DNA from: JAYRSJ01 sp041920215
GTDB lineage: Bacteria; Pseudomonadota; Gammaproteobacteria; Burkholderiales; Burkholderiaceae_C
Direction: 5' to 3'
Length of the DNA stretch: 64,000 nucleotides
NCBI GenBank assembly: GCA_041920215.1
Contig: JAYRSJ010000009.1
Coordinates: 1 to 64,000, forward strand
In this document: positions 34,360-45,870 of the stretch, in pieces
Numbering within the stretch: position 1 is the first letter of the stretch
Layout of the letters: every line of letters starts with the position of its first letter
Program-made: the position numbers and the translations under genes
The notes under the pieces: generated by a model
Database searches by the model: none
Seen by the model: the letters and a program-made list of their open reading frames with translations, nothing else
What the model was told of the DNA's origin: nothing

Positions 34360-34760
34360 CATGGCTGCTGCAGGCGCAGCAGGGCCGCGCTCAGCTGCGG
34401 CACCTCGATGGGCTTGAGCCAGTAGTCGGCAAAGCCCGCCTTGGCCGCCGCAGTGCGCTGCGCGGCCTCGCCGTCGGCCGACAGTGCGATGCAGGGCAGC
34501 TCGGCCAGACGCGGATCGTCACGCAGGCGCCGATGCAGCTCCAGCCCCGACATATCCGGTAGGTTCATATCGATCAGCAGCAGATCGGGCCGCAGGCTCT
34601 GCAGCATCAGCAAGGCCTGACGCCCATCCTCGGCACATTCCAGCTGCCAGCCGGGCAAACGGCGGAACACCTCCTCCATCAGCACGATGTTGAGACGATC
34701 GTCTTCTATATAGAGCACCAGGGGCGCGGCGGCGAGGGACACGGGGCAGGCTGAGGACAT
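34359..34760 (-). CDS. Single-domain response regulator (CheY-like)
   Basis: 133 residues comprising only a receiver domain. Acidic pocket in YIEDD, phosphorylation site in LLLIDMNLPDMSG (Asp about 63), and the conserved lysine in DYWLKPIEVP. There is no output domain, so it should act by protein interaction, perhaps within a phosphorelay with a hybrid kinase such as the one at 39137. The ATG at 34760 is chosen because upstream in-frame sequence is not protein-like and would overlap the divergent PEP-CTERM gene. Confidence 0.85.
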   Translation of the reverse strand: MSSACPVSLAAAPLVLYIEDDRLNIVLMEEVFRRLPGWQLECAEDGRQALLMLQSLRPDLLLIDMNLPDMSGLELHRRLRDDPRLAELPCIALSADGEAAQRTAAAKAGFADYWLKPIEVPQLSAALLRLQQP

Positions 34761-34950
34761 GAAGCCTGTGGAGTGTAGGGGCAGCCTGATTGGGGGCAGA
34801 CAAATGCCCGAGCTGTGACATATGTCGCGTTGTGCGCCCCCTGTGTCGAGGGGGGCGGGCTCGGTGCAAACCCAGGGGGGCTGCTTACACTTCCTCACAT
34901 CGAGACCCGGCAGGCCAGTCGGCAGAGCCGGAGCAGTCGTTGAGGGAACC

Positions 34951-35716
34951 ATGTCCATACTCGCCACCATCGCGCTGGCCGCGTCCAGCGCCAGCCTGCC
35001 CGCCTGTTCCTGGGACAGACCGGGTGTGAACCCCTTCATGGGCGATGTGGTGGCGGCGGTGGACCGCTACAAGGACATTCCCGCTGCGGTGCGCAGCAAG
35101 CTGAAGACGCGCATGCAGGCACGCAGCTACGACGAGATCGTCAGCATCAGCCGCGACGCGATCAAGGGCGAGGCGACTTACGGTGCCGAGATCCGTGATA
35201 TGCACTTCGGCGCCGGCAGCGTCTGCCGCACGGTGACGCGCAGCAAGTGGACAGCCCAGTCCATGGAACGCGGCCTGGTCTATTGCGAGGACGGCCATTG
35301 CATTCTGGTGCCCACGGTCTGCCGCAATGTCAGCCGCATCACCCGTACCGCGCCCAAGCCGCAGGTGGCGCCGGCCGCCAGCCGCAACCTGGCGGCGGCC
35401 AGCGGTGAGGCTGAGCCGGAACTGATCTTCGAGCCGCCGGGCGCGGGCGCACCCGCGGAGGCCGCGGCGCCCGCCGCGCCGGGCAGCTTCGCCGCGCTGT
35501 CGGTGCCCGCGGCCACCCCCACGGCCGTGCCGGTCGGCAGCAGCAATCTGGGCGGGGGCGCGCCGGCGCCCATGCCTGGCGTGGGCACGCCCTCCTTGCC
35601 TCCTGGCACGCTGGAGCCTCAGGAGCTGACCCCGTTGCCGGCGCCGCTGCCGGCCGTGCCCGAGCCCCACAGCTGGGCCCTGCTGCTGGCCGGCCTGGCC
35701 GCGGTGACGGCGATCG

Positions 35717-35742
<26 letters not shown>
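34951..35742 (+). CDS. MHFG-family PEP-CTERM protein
   Basis: 263 residues. The exported N-terminus is short and ends near ASLPACSW. The central region contains MHFGAGSVCRTVTRSKW (about 89-105) and CEDGHCILVPTVCRN, the hallmark of the MHFG family of PEP-CTERM proteins; four cysteines may form disulfides. A long Pro/Ala-rich linker follows, and the protein ends with VPEP, a hydrophobic helix and a terminal run of arginines, the exosortase sorting signal. The last 26 bases overlap the end of the convergent uvrA gene. Starts at ATG 34951, preceded by TGAGGGA. Confidence 0.85.
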
Positions 35743-38665
<2,923 letters not shown>

Positions 38666-38820
38666 GAGAGGGCGGCGCAAATACATCAAAGCAACCCGCC
38701 ATCATAGGCCGCGGGGCTACGCCGGCGCCAGCGCTGCTGACAGCGCCTGTCAGCAAGACCGGGCCGCCGGCATGCGGCGGTATGCCACGGCATGCCGCTT
38801 TGGCGGATACTCGTGACACC

Positions 38821-38997
38821 ATGAAGACCCGAACCCTGATCGCCCTTCTCGGCCTGACCCTGCTGGCAACCCTGCTGCTGGGCAGTGCTGGTTTCGAGGG
38901 CATGCCGGCGCTGGCCGAGACCGATGCCGGCGGCAGCGCGGCGGCGATACCCAGTCTGCACGGGCTGCTGCGCAATGTCTTCGGCCTGGCGTCCTGA
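38821..38997 (+). CDS. Small hypothetical exported or membrane peptide
   Basis: 58 residues: MKTRTLIALLGLTLLATLLLG gives a basic start and one hydrophobic stretch (shown in part), followed by about 35 polar residues without cysteines. It has good third-position GC but no clear Shine-Dalgarno site, and no family was recognised. It lies between uvrA and the hybrid kinase. It could be a real short secreted peptide or chance. Confidence 0.45.
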   Translation: MKTRTLIALLGLTLLATLLLGSAGFEGMPALAETDAGGSAAAIPSLHGLLRNVFGLAS

Positions 38998-39136
38998 GTC
39001 TGGCTGATTGCGGCACCAGAGCCGCCGCGGCGGCGGGGTGCTTCCCAGCTGACGCGCACCGGCACACAATCGCCGCACAGGGTCAGAGCTTGCGTGCCGT
39101 CCTCGGCCGCGCCCATGTCCCCCAGGGAGCGACGCC

Positions 39137-41089
39137 ATGGACCGCTTGCACAGTCAGCGGCTGGAGCAGGCCTTGCAAGCCGCGCGGGCCGACTATCTCG
39201 AACTGGCCGAGAGCCTGCCCGGCGTGGTCTTCCGCTACCTGTTGCGCCCGGACGGGCAGGACGCCATCCTGGAGATGAGCAACCGCAGCCCCGAGCTGCT
39301 GGAGCTGGAACCGGCCCTGATCGAGCGCGACGCCGGCCTCGTCTGGGCCCTGGTGGACCCGGACGACCGGGCCGCGCTGCGTGCCTCCATCCTGCGCTCG
39401 GCGCAGACCCTGCAGGCCTGGCAGCATGAGTTCCGCATCACCACGCCCTCGGGCCGCCGGCGCTGGCTGCAGGGGGCGGGGCGGCCGCAGCGCCAGCCCG
39501 ATGGCGCGGTGCTGTGGCACAACCTGCTGCTCGATGTCAGCGAAGCTCGCCAGGCCGAGGCGGCGCTGCGCGACAGCGACCGGCGCTTTCGTGATCTGCT
39601 CGATGGCCTGGAACGTATCTCGGTACAGGGCTATGACGCGCAGCTTCGGGTCATCTACTGGAACAGTGCCAGCGAGCAGCTGTATGGCTGGAGCCGCGCC
39701 GAGGCCCTGGGCCGCAGGCTCGAGGATCTGATCATTCCGGCGGCGATGCGCGAGCTGGTGATCGCAGCCACCCGCGAATGGCTGGATTCGGGCGTCGTCT
39801 CCACGCCCGCCGAGCAGCTGGTGCTGCAGCACAAGAACGGCAGCGCTGTCCATGTCTTCTCCAGCCACACGATGCAGCGCAACAGCCGCGGCGAGGCCGA
39901 GCTCTATTGCGTGGACATCGATCTGGCTGCGCATAGGGAGGCCGAGACCCAGCGCCTGCGCTTGGAGGAGCGCCTGCGCGAGGCCCAGAAGCTGGAGGCG
40001 GTGGGCCAACTGGCCGGCGGCATTGCGCACGATTTCAACAATGTGCTGGGCGCCATCCTGGCCAATGTCTCGCTGGCCCAGGATCAGCTGCCGGTCTCCC
40101 ATCCGGCCATGCCCCATCTGGGCCTGATACGCATAGGGGGCGAGCGGGCCCGCAGCCTGGTCCAGCAGATCCTGGCCTTCAGCCGTCGCCAGGCGCAGAG
40201 CCTGCAGCTGCTGAGCCTGCAGCCCCTGGTGCACGAGACCCTGGCCTTGCTGCGTACCGGCATGCCGGCGGGCGTGCGGCTGAGGCTCAGCCTGGCCGAG
40301 CAGCCGGTCCATGTGCGCGGCGATGCCACCCAGCTGCAGCAGGTGCTGATGAATCTGTGCACCAATGCCTGGCATGCGCTGCAGGGCGAGGCCGGCGAGG
40401 TCGAGATCGGCGTTGCGGCGCTGCCCGAGGGGCTGGCCCATCTGTGGGTGCGCGACAGCGGCAGCGGCATTGACGAGGCCACCCGGCTCCATCTGTTCGA
40501 GCCCTTCTTCACCACCAAACCCCAGGGCCAGGGCACTGGGCTGGGCCTGCCGGTGGCCCATGGCATCGTGCTGGCTCACGAAGGCCGCATCGAGGTCGAG
40601 AGCCAGCCGGGGCGGGGCAGCTGCTTCCACGTCTATTTGCCGCTGCTGGCTGCGGGCGCCAGCCAGCCGCCGGCCGTTGCGGCCGCCGCGTGCGCCGCAC
40701 CGGACGGGCAGGGGCGGCATATCGTCTATGTGGACGACGACGAGGTGATGCGGCTGACCGTGCAGAGCCTGCTGCTCAAGGCTGGCTACCGCGTCAGCCT
40801 GTGTGCCGAGCCCGACGAGGTGCTGTCCCTGCTAGCCGCGGGGGGCGTCGATCTGGTGCTGAGCGATTACAACATGCCGCAGGGCGATGGCCTGGCGCTG
40901 GCTGCCGAGCTGCGCCGGCGCCACCCGCAGCTGCCGGTGCTGCTCAGCTCGGGCCATGTGACCGAGGCCCTGCAGCTGGCGGCGCGGCAGGGGCTGATTC
41001 AGGGCCTGCTGCACAAGGAAAAGACGCTGGAAGAGCTGACACCGCTGCTGCAGAGGCTGCTGGGCACCAGACCGGCCGCCGCCGCCTGA
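39137..41089 (+). CDS. Hybrid sensor histidine kinase with two PAS domains and a receiver
   Basis: 650 residues with no membrane segment, so probably cytoplasmic. Order: PAS-like domain (about 20-140), PAS domain (about 147-275, YDAQLRVIYWNSASEQLYGW in part), dimerisation/phosphoacceptor helix with GGIAHDFNNVLGA (His about 297), ATPase domain (N box LMNLCTNAWHAL, G boxes DSGSGI and GTGLGLPVAHG), and a C-terminal receiver (VYVDDDE, phosphoacceptor in VLSDYNMPQGDG). No adjacent response regulator; the single-domain regulator at 34359 is a possible partner. Ligand sensing by the PAS domains is unknown. Confidence 0.92.
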   Translation: MDRLHSQRLEQALQAARADYLELAESLPGVVFRYLLRPDGQDAILEMSNRSPELLELEPALIERDAGLVWALVDPDDRAALRASILRSAQTLQAWQHEFRITTPSGRRRWLQGAGRPQRQPDGAVLWHNLLLDVSEARQAEAALRDSDRRFRDLLDGLERISVQGYDAQLRVIYWNSASEQLYGWSRAEALGRRLEDLIIPAAMRELVIAATREWLDSGVVSTPAEQLVLQHKNGSAVHVFSSHTMQRNSRGEAELYCVDIDLAAHREAETQRLRLEERLREAQKLEAVGQLAGGIAHDFNNVLGAILANVSLAQDQLPVSHPAMPHLGLIRIGGERARSLVQQILAFSRRQAQSLQLLSLQPLVHETLALLRTGMPAGVRLRLSLAEQPVHVRGDATQLQQVLMNLCTNAWHALQGEAGEVEIGVAALPEGLAHLWVRDSGSGIDEATRLHLFEPFFTTKPQGQGTGLGLPVAHGIVLAHEGRIEVESQPGRGSCFHVYLPLLAAGASQPPAVAAAACAAPDGQGRHIVYVDDDEVMRLTVQSLLLKAGYRVSLCAEPDEVLSLLAAGGVDLVLSDYNMPQGDGLALAAELRRRHPQLPVLLSSGHVTEALQLAARQGLIQGLLHKEKTLEELTPLLQRLLGTRPAAAA

Positions 41090-41232
41090 CATCCGTCGCC
41101 GCTGCGGGCAACTCATCGCGCCACGCCTGCAGTTCGTCCCAAGCCCATGGCCCGGTCGGGGCGCGGCTCAGATACTGACTCCATCGACACACACAACGGT
41201 GTTTCGAAACCCAAACCCAGGAGTCCTTCATC

Positions 41233-41511
41233 ATGTTCAAGCGCATCCACCTTCAAGCCCTCGCCCTCTTCGCCCTGGCCGCCACCGGCGCAGCCCAGGC
41301 ACAGATGGTGCATGTGTTGCCCCGCGTCACCATCGTCGGCAAGGCCGCCCCCGCCGCCGTCCAGGTGGCCCAGCTGCCGCGCGTCGTGATCGAGGGCAAG
41401 TCGGTACAGAGCCGCAATATCGCTCAGTTGCCGCCGGTGCTGGTCGAAGGCCGCAGCCTGGCGCATCTGCGTCTGGCCACCACCCAGCCGCTGGCCGCCA
41501 AGCGCATCTGA
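41233..41511 (+). CDS. Small exported protein with three LPRVVI-type repeats (family member A)
   Basis: 92 residues. The signal peptide is about 1-24 (ending GAAQAQ). The short mature part contains three copies of a 12-residue motif: VHVLPRVTIVGK (26-37), VAQLPRVVIEGK (45-56) and IAQLPPVLVEGR (63-74). A good AGGAG lies before the ATG. No cysteines, unlike the two related proteins downstream. The motif resembles the N-terminal TonB-box/plug entry of TonB-dependent receptors (LExVxVxG), but no receptor follows. No known family recognised. Confidence 0.75.
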   Translation: MFKRIHLQALALFALAATGAAQAQMVHVLPRVTIVGKAAPAAVQVAQLPRVVIEGKSVQSRNIAQLPPVLVEGRSLAHLRLATTQPLAAKRI

Positions 41512-41757
41512 GGCATGGATTGCCGATCGGACTCTTATGCCCCAGCCCCTGTTGCCATCCCCGCCGGCCTTGATCTTGCCGTTGGCGAGCCCAGCCACAG
41601 TCGCAGCGTTGCGCTGTGACTCTGCCTGGGCTTGCCAGCGTCGATCGCGCCAGACCGCAGTTCGCGGCGGCCGAGCCGCAGTTGATCGCCCGCCTCTGGC
41701 CGCCAGCCAGCGCCCGCTGCAGACTGCCCAGCATCCAAGCCAGCCTCTCCAAAGCCG

Positions 41758-41979
41758 ATGAACCGCAGCCTTCCCAGCCTTGTGCTCGCCCTTGTGGCCG
41801 TTGCCGGCGCCGCGCTGCTGGGTCTCGGACTGGCCGAGCTGACCGCGCCGCCGGCCCAGGTGTCGCGGGCCGAGTTCCACTCCAAGGCCCCGGCTGCCGA
41901 ACCCGCCAAGGCCGTCGAACAGCGCCAGCTGCACGGCCACAGCCGGTCCAGGCCCGCGCGCACCGCCGGCCTGGGCTGA
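41758..41979 (+). CDS. Small hypothetical exported/anchored protein
   Basis: 73 residues: basic N-terminus, one long hydrophobic segment (about 5-30), then a polar, basic tail rich in Ala, Pro and Arg. It does not carry the LPRVVI motif of its neighbours. Third-position GC is high, as in real genes here, but the Shine-Dalgarno site is poor. It lies 89 bases upstream of the solute-binding-like gene. Confidence 0.45.
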   Translation: MNRSLPSLVLALVAVAGAALLGLGLAELTAPPAQVSRAEFHSKAPAAEPAKAVEQRQLHGHSRSRPARTAGLG

Positions 41980-42068
41980 ACTTCGCACAGCCCTGCGGCG
42001 CACCTCGAGCGGGCGCCTGAAGCGCTGGCTATCATGGGCCGCAATGCGGCCATCAAGCAGGCCGCTGG

Positions 42069-42836
42069 GTGCGGTCGACGCGGTCTTGGTTCAAGCGCTT
42101 GTGCCTGCTGTCTCTGCTGGCTGTGCTGCCCCTGCTGGGTTTGCCCCAGCCGGGATCGGCGGCCGCCTTGCGGGTGCTGGTGGACACCAGCACGGAGATG
42201 CCGCTGGCTGGTCTGGACAGCCGCGGTCGCCTGGTGGCGGGCCTGCATCTGGAACTGGGGCGGCTGCTGGCCCAACGCCTGCAGCGCGAACCCGAGTTTC
42301 TGCTGCTGCCGCGCAAGCGCCTTGTGGTGGCGCTGCAGGCGGGCCAGGCTGACCTGATCTGTCTCTATATGCCGGAATGGCTGGGCGGCGAGCTGGACTG
42401 GAGCCAGCCCGTCCTTACTACCCAAGAGCTGATCGTCACCCGCAGCGATGCGCCGCGACCGCCCGATATGGCCGCGTTGGCCGGGCAGGCGATAGGTACC
42501 GTGCATGGCTTCGTCTATCCCGAGCTGGAACGCCTGCTGGGCAGCGGCTTTGTGCGCGAGGACGCGCCCGACGCCGCGGCGGCCCTGCGCAAGCTGGCGC
42601 TGGGGCGCAGCCGGCATGCGGTGGTCAATGAGCTGCTGCTGCGCCATCTGCACCGCAGCGGCCAGCTGGCGCCGGGGCTGCTGCATCCGCCACTGACCAT
42701 GGCCAGCTATCCGACGCGCTGCGGCCTGTCGCGCCGCAGCGGCCTGTCGCTGGCGGCGCTGGACCGGGCCATCGCCGGCCTGCAGGCCGATGGCAGTCTG
42801 GCCCGGCTGCTGGCGCGCTACCAGCGCGAGCGCTGA
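42069..42836 (+). CDS. Periplasmic solute-binding-like protein (family 3 / PBPb fold)
   Basis: 255 residues beginning at a GTG. Signal peptide about 1-32 (ending GSAAA), then a bacterial extracellular binding-protein fold of family 3: LRVLVDTSTEMPLAGLDSRG (in part) at the start and VAGLHLELGRLLAQRL, as in amino-acid-binding proteins and in solitary PBPb sensors. No permease or ATPase genes are adjacent, so it may work as a stand-alone sensor or scavenging protein; such orphan family 3 proteins are common in Burkholderiales. The later part has a cysteine (TRCGLSRRS). Confidence 0.78.
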   Translation: MRSTRSWFKRLCLLSLLAVLPLLGLPQPGSAAALRVLVDTSTEMPLAGLDSRGRLVAGLHLELGRLLAQRLQREPEFLLLPRKRLVVALQAGQADLICLYMPEWLGGELDWSQPVLTTQELIVTRSDAPRPPDMAALAGQAIGTVHGFVYPELERLLGSGFVREDAPDAAAALRKLALGRSRHAVVNELLLRHLHRSGQLAPGLLHPPLTMASYPTRCGLSRRSGLSLAALDRAIAGLQADGSLARLLARYQRER

Positions 42837-42991
42837 GCGGCGCCGCGCTGGCGCCTTCCTCTCATCGGCGCCGCCGGCAGTTCATGCGGCCGTGCCAGCG
42901 ATTCGTCGCCTGCCGCTGTGATGCTGCGGCCCGCCTCGGCAAACTGTCTTCATTCCATCAGCAACAAGCGCCGTAGAGCCCAGGAGAAGCC

Positions 42992-43285
42992 ATGAGCCGC
43001 ATCGTCAACAAAAGCCTGATCGCCACCCTGGTCGCACTGGTCGGCGCCACCGCGCTGACGCTGCTGGAGGGCCAGGCCCTGGCCGACGCGGCTACCGCCA
43101 GCCCCGCGATCGTCAAGCTGGAGCGCGTGGTGGTGGTGGGCCGCAGCCTGGGCAGCCGTGCGGATGCCAAGCAGGCGCCGGTCGCGCAGCTGCCGCGGGT
43201 GGTGGTGTATGGCCGGCGCAGCGATGCCGCTCCCCTGCAACTGGCCAGCCTCGGCTGCGAACGCCTGAGCGGCGCGCTCTGCTGA
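42992..43285 (+). CDS. Small exported protein with LERVVVVG/LPRVVVYG repeats (family member B)
   Basis: 97 residues. Signal peptide about 1-32 (ending GQALAD). Two motif copies: IVKLERVVVVGR (40-51) and VAQLPRVVVYGR (64-75). The C-terminus ends GCERLSGALC, with two cysteines; member C ends almost the same way. CAGGAGA precedes the ATG and a strong terminator follows, so this is an independently transcribed short gene. Function unknown; the shared motif and tail with member C indicate a family. Confidence 0.78.
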   Translation: MSRIVNKSLIATLVALVGATALTLLEGQALADAATASPAIVKLERVVVVGRSLGSRADAKQAPVAQLPRVVVYGRRSDAAPLQLASLGCERLSGALC

Positions 43286-43322
43286 TCACCCCCCAAGAGT
43301 CCCCCGTCCTGAACCGGACTTG

Positions 43323-43358
43323 ACGCCTGCTGGCCTTGTGCCGGCAGGCGTTTTTTTT
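43323..43358 (+). terminator. Rho-independent terminator of family member B
   Basis: ACGCCTGC pairs with GCAGGCGT, extended inward by a few more pairs, followed by eight T residues. Confidence 0.92.
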
Positions 43359-43568
43359 GGCTCCGGTGTGCTGCCTACGCCCTGCCTGCGAGGCTCGTCG
43401 CTCTTGGGTTAGCAGTTTTGCCATCGGCGCTGCGGGCCGTTTCATCCGTCCCGCTGGCAGCTCATGCGCCCCAGCCGTTGCTTCATCGCGCGGGCCTGGA
43501 GAAGCCCGCTGCCGCCGACGAAACTGAACTCACTGACCGCCCCAACCACCCGCCCCAAGGAGTCCAGC

Positions 43569-43844
43569 ATGAACCACAGCACCAGCTACAAGGCCTTCAC
43601 CTTCGGCGTGATCTCGACCCTGGCCCTGAGCCTGGCCTTCAGCAGCGCGACCGGCCAGGCCGCTGCCCCGGCAGCCGCGGGCCCGATCGTCAAGCTGGAG
43701 CGGGTGACCGTGGTGGGTCAGCGTCATGTCGATGGCATGCCCGTCGCCCGCCTGCCCCGGGTCGTGATCGAGGGGCAGAGCCAGGCGACGGCCCGGCGCC
43801 TGGCCCAGGCCAGGAGCCAGTGCGAGGGCAGCGCCCTGTGCTGA
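43569..43844 (+). CDS. Small exported protein with LERVTVVG/LPRVVIEG repeats (family member C)
   Basis: 91 residues. Signal peptide about 1-31 (ending GQAA). Motif copies IVKLERVTVVGQ (40-51) and VARLPRVVIEGQ (59-70). It ends QCEGSALC, close to the tail of member B. The ATG at 43569 is preceded by AAGGAG. A hairpin terminator follows. Together with members A and B it forms a cluster of related mini-proteins within 2.6 kb. Confidence 0.78.
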   Translation: MNHSTSYKAFTFGVISTLALSLAFSSATGQAAAPAAAGPIVKLERVTVVGQRHVDGMPVARLPRVVIEGQSQATARRLAQARSQCEGSALC

Positions 43845-43889
43845 GCCGCGCCCCAGGGGGGGCTGGATCAGTACCTGTTGCAGGCAAAC

Positions 43890-43918
43890 AAGCCCGGCGA
43901 TGCCGGGCTTGTTTCATT
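43890..43918 (+). terminator. Terminator between family member C and recQ
   Basis: AAGCCCGGC / GCCGGGCTT, 9-bp stem with a GAT loop, then GTTTCATTT. The stem is identical to that of the terminator at 34335. It lies 15 bases from the recQ stop on the other strand. Confidence 0.8.
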
Positions 43919-43932
43919 TGTGGCGCGCGCTG

Positions 43933-45822
43933 TCAGAGCCTGTCCAGCACCCGCAGCAACTCCTCGCCATAGGCCTCCAGCTTCTTGGCGCCCACCCCGC
44001 TGATGCCGGCCAGCTCGTCCAGCGACTGCGGCTGCAGGCGTGCCATCTCGGCCAGCGTGATGTTCTGGAAGATCACATAGGCCGGCAGCCCGTGTTCCTT
44101 GGCGACCTCGGCGCGCCAGGCCTTCAGCGCCTCGAAGCGCGCTTGCGCCTGGCCATCCAGATCCAGGCCGGCCTCGCTGCGGGCGCTCTTGCCACGGCCC
44201 GTACCGCGGCTGCCGCCGGTCTTGCGGGCGGGCGCGCCGGTCGAGACCCGCAGCAGAATCTGCTGCTCACCCTTGAGCACCGCGCGTGCGCTGTCGGCCA
44301 GCGCCAGCGTGCTGTACTCGCCCTCGGTGAACACATGGCCCAGCGCGATCAGCTGGCGCAGCACCGCGCGCCACTGCTGCTCCGACAGATCCGCGCCTAT
44401 GGCCCAGGTCGACAGGCTCTGGTGGCCGTACTGCTGCACCTTGTCGGTGGCCTTGCCGCGCAGCACATCGATCAGATGGCCAGCGCCGAAGCGCTGGCCA
44501 CCGTTCTGGTGGAAGCGGTAGATGCAGGACAGCAGCTTGCGCGCCGCATCGGTGCCGTCCCAGGTCGCCGGCGGCGCGATGCAGTTGTCGCAGTTGCCGC
44601 AGGGCTGGCTGGCCTCGCCGAAATAGCCCAGCAGGCGCACGCGCCGGCAGTCGGTGGCTTCGGCCAGCGCCAACAGCGCGTCGAGCTTGCCGCGCTGGCC
44701 CTTCTTGAACTCCTCCTCGGCCGGACTGTCGTCGATCATGCGGCGCTGGTTCACCACATCGGCCAGGCCATAGGCCATCCAGGCATCGGCCGGCGCGCCG
44801 TCGCGGCCGGCGCGGCCGGTCTCCTGGTAGTAGCCCTCGATGTTCTTCGGCAGGTCCAGATGGGCGACGAAGCGCACGTCCGGCTTGTCTATGCCCATGC
44901 CGAAGGCGATGGTGGCCACCATCACGATGCCGTCCTCGCGCAGGAAGCGGTCCTGGTGGCGCTGGCGCAGCGCGGCGTCCAGGCCGGCGTGGTAGGGCAG
45001 GGCGTTGAGGCCCTCGGCCGCCAGCCAGGCGGCCGTCTCCTCGACCTTCTTGCGGCTCTGGCAGTAGACGACGCCCGCCTCGTCCTCATGCTCGTCGCGG
45101 ATGAAGCGCAAGAGCTGCTCGCGCGGCTTGGCATCCTTCTCGACGATGGTGTAGCGAATGTTCGGCCGGTCGAAGCTGCTGATGAAGACCCGGGCCGCCT
45201 CCAGCTGCAGGCGCGCGATGATGTCGGCGCGGGTCAGATCGTCGGCGGTGGCGGTCAGCGCGATGCGCGGCACCTCGGCATAGCGCTCGTGCAGCAGCGA
45301 CAGCGCCAGGTACTCGCTGCGGAAATCATGGCCCCACTGGCTGACGCAATGGGCCTCGTCGATCGCGAACAGGCTCAGCAGGCCGCGCTCGTAGAGCGAG
45401 TCCAGCTGGGCCAGAAAGCGTGGATGGGTTATGCGCTCGGGCGCGGCATAGAGCATCACCAGGCGGCCGCTCATCAGCTCGCGCTCGACCTGCTGGGCCT
45501 GCTCGCTGCTGAGGGTGGAGTTCAGAAAGGCGGCATGCACGCCGGCCTCTTCCAGCGCCCCCACCTGGTCGTGCATCAGCGCGATCAGCGGGCTCACCAC
45601 CACGGTGACGCCCTGGCCGCTGCGATGGCGGGCGATGGCCGGTATTTGGTAGCACAGGCTTTTACCCCCGCCGGTGGGCATCAGCACCAGCGCATCGCCG
45701 CCGGCCGTCACATGCTCGACGATGGGGGCCTGGGCACCGCGAAACGCGCTGTAGCCGAAGACTTGCTGCAGGATGGCCTGGGGGGCCGAAGGATGGGCGG
45801 ACTGGGTCATGGAGCCCGCCAT
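43933..45822 (-). CDS. recQ: ATP-dependent DNA helicase RecQ
   Basis: 3'-5' DNA helicase for recombination and repair, 629 residues. Helicase motifs: MPTGGGKSLCYQIPA (Walker A), IDEAHCVSQWGHDFR (DEAH box and aromatic-rich loop), TATADD, and QETGRAGRDGAPA (motif VI). The RecQ-specific zinc site is CRRVRLLGYFGE and CGNCDNC, followed by a winged-helix domain and a C-terminal HRDC domain (about 550-629; FEALKAWRAEVAKEHGLPAY in part). Starts at ATG 45822; an internal ATG at 45810 is equally possible. Its start is 48 bases from the end of the GIN-domain gene, so it may be cotranscribed with it. Confidence 0.96.
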   Translation of the reverse strand: MAGSMTQSAHPSAPQAILQQVFGYSAFRGAQAPIVEHVTAGGDALVLMPTGGGKSLCYQIPAIARHRSGQGVTVVVSPLIALMHDQVGALEEAGVHAAFLNSTLSSEQAQQVERELMSGRLVMLYAAPERITHPRFLAQLDSLYERGLLSLFAIDEAHCVSQWGHDFRSEYLALSLLHERYAEVPRIALTATADDLTRADIIARLQLEAARVFISSFDRPNIRYTIVEKDAKPREQLLRFIRDEHEDEAGVVYCQSRKKVEETAAWLAAEGLNALPYHAGLDAALRQRHQDRFLREDGIVMVATIAFGMGIDKPDVRFVAHLDLPKNIEGYYQETGRAGRDGAPADAWMAYGLADVVNQRRMIDDSPAEEEFKKGQRGKLDALLALAEATDCRRVRLLGYFGEASQPCGNCDNCIAPPATWDGTDAARKLLSCIYRFHQNGGQRFGAGHLIDVLRGKATDKVQQYGHQSLSTWAIGADLSEQQWRAVLRQLIALGHVFTEGEYSTLALADSARAVLKGEQQILLRVSTGAPARKTGGSRGTGRGKSARSEAGLDLDGQAQARFEALKAWRAEVAKEHGLPAYVIFQNITLAEMARLQPQSLDELAGISGVGAKKLEAYGEELLRVLDRL

Positions 45823-45870
45823 TGTCGAGGAGATCGGCGGCGGCGGCGAATCCGCCCTCGCCGCGCCGGC

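Noticed and set aside
41512..41757. Possible additional mini-protein between family member A and the 73-residue protein
   Set aside because: Frames here lack an exported leader and the shared repeat motif.
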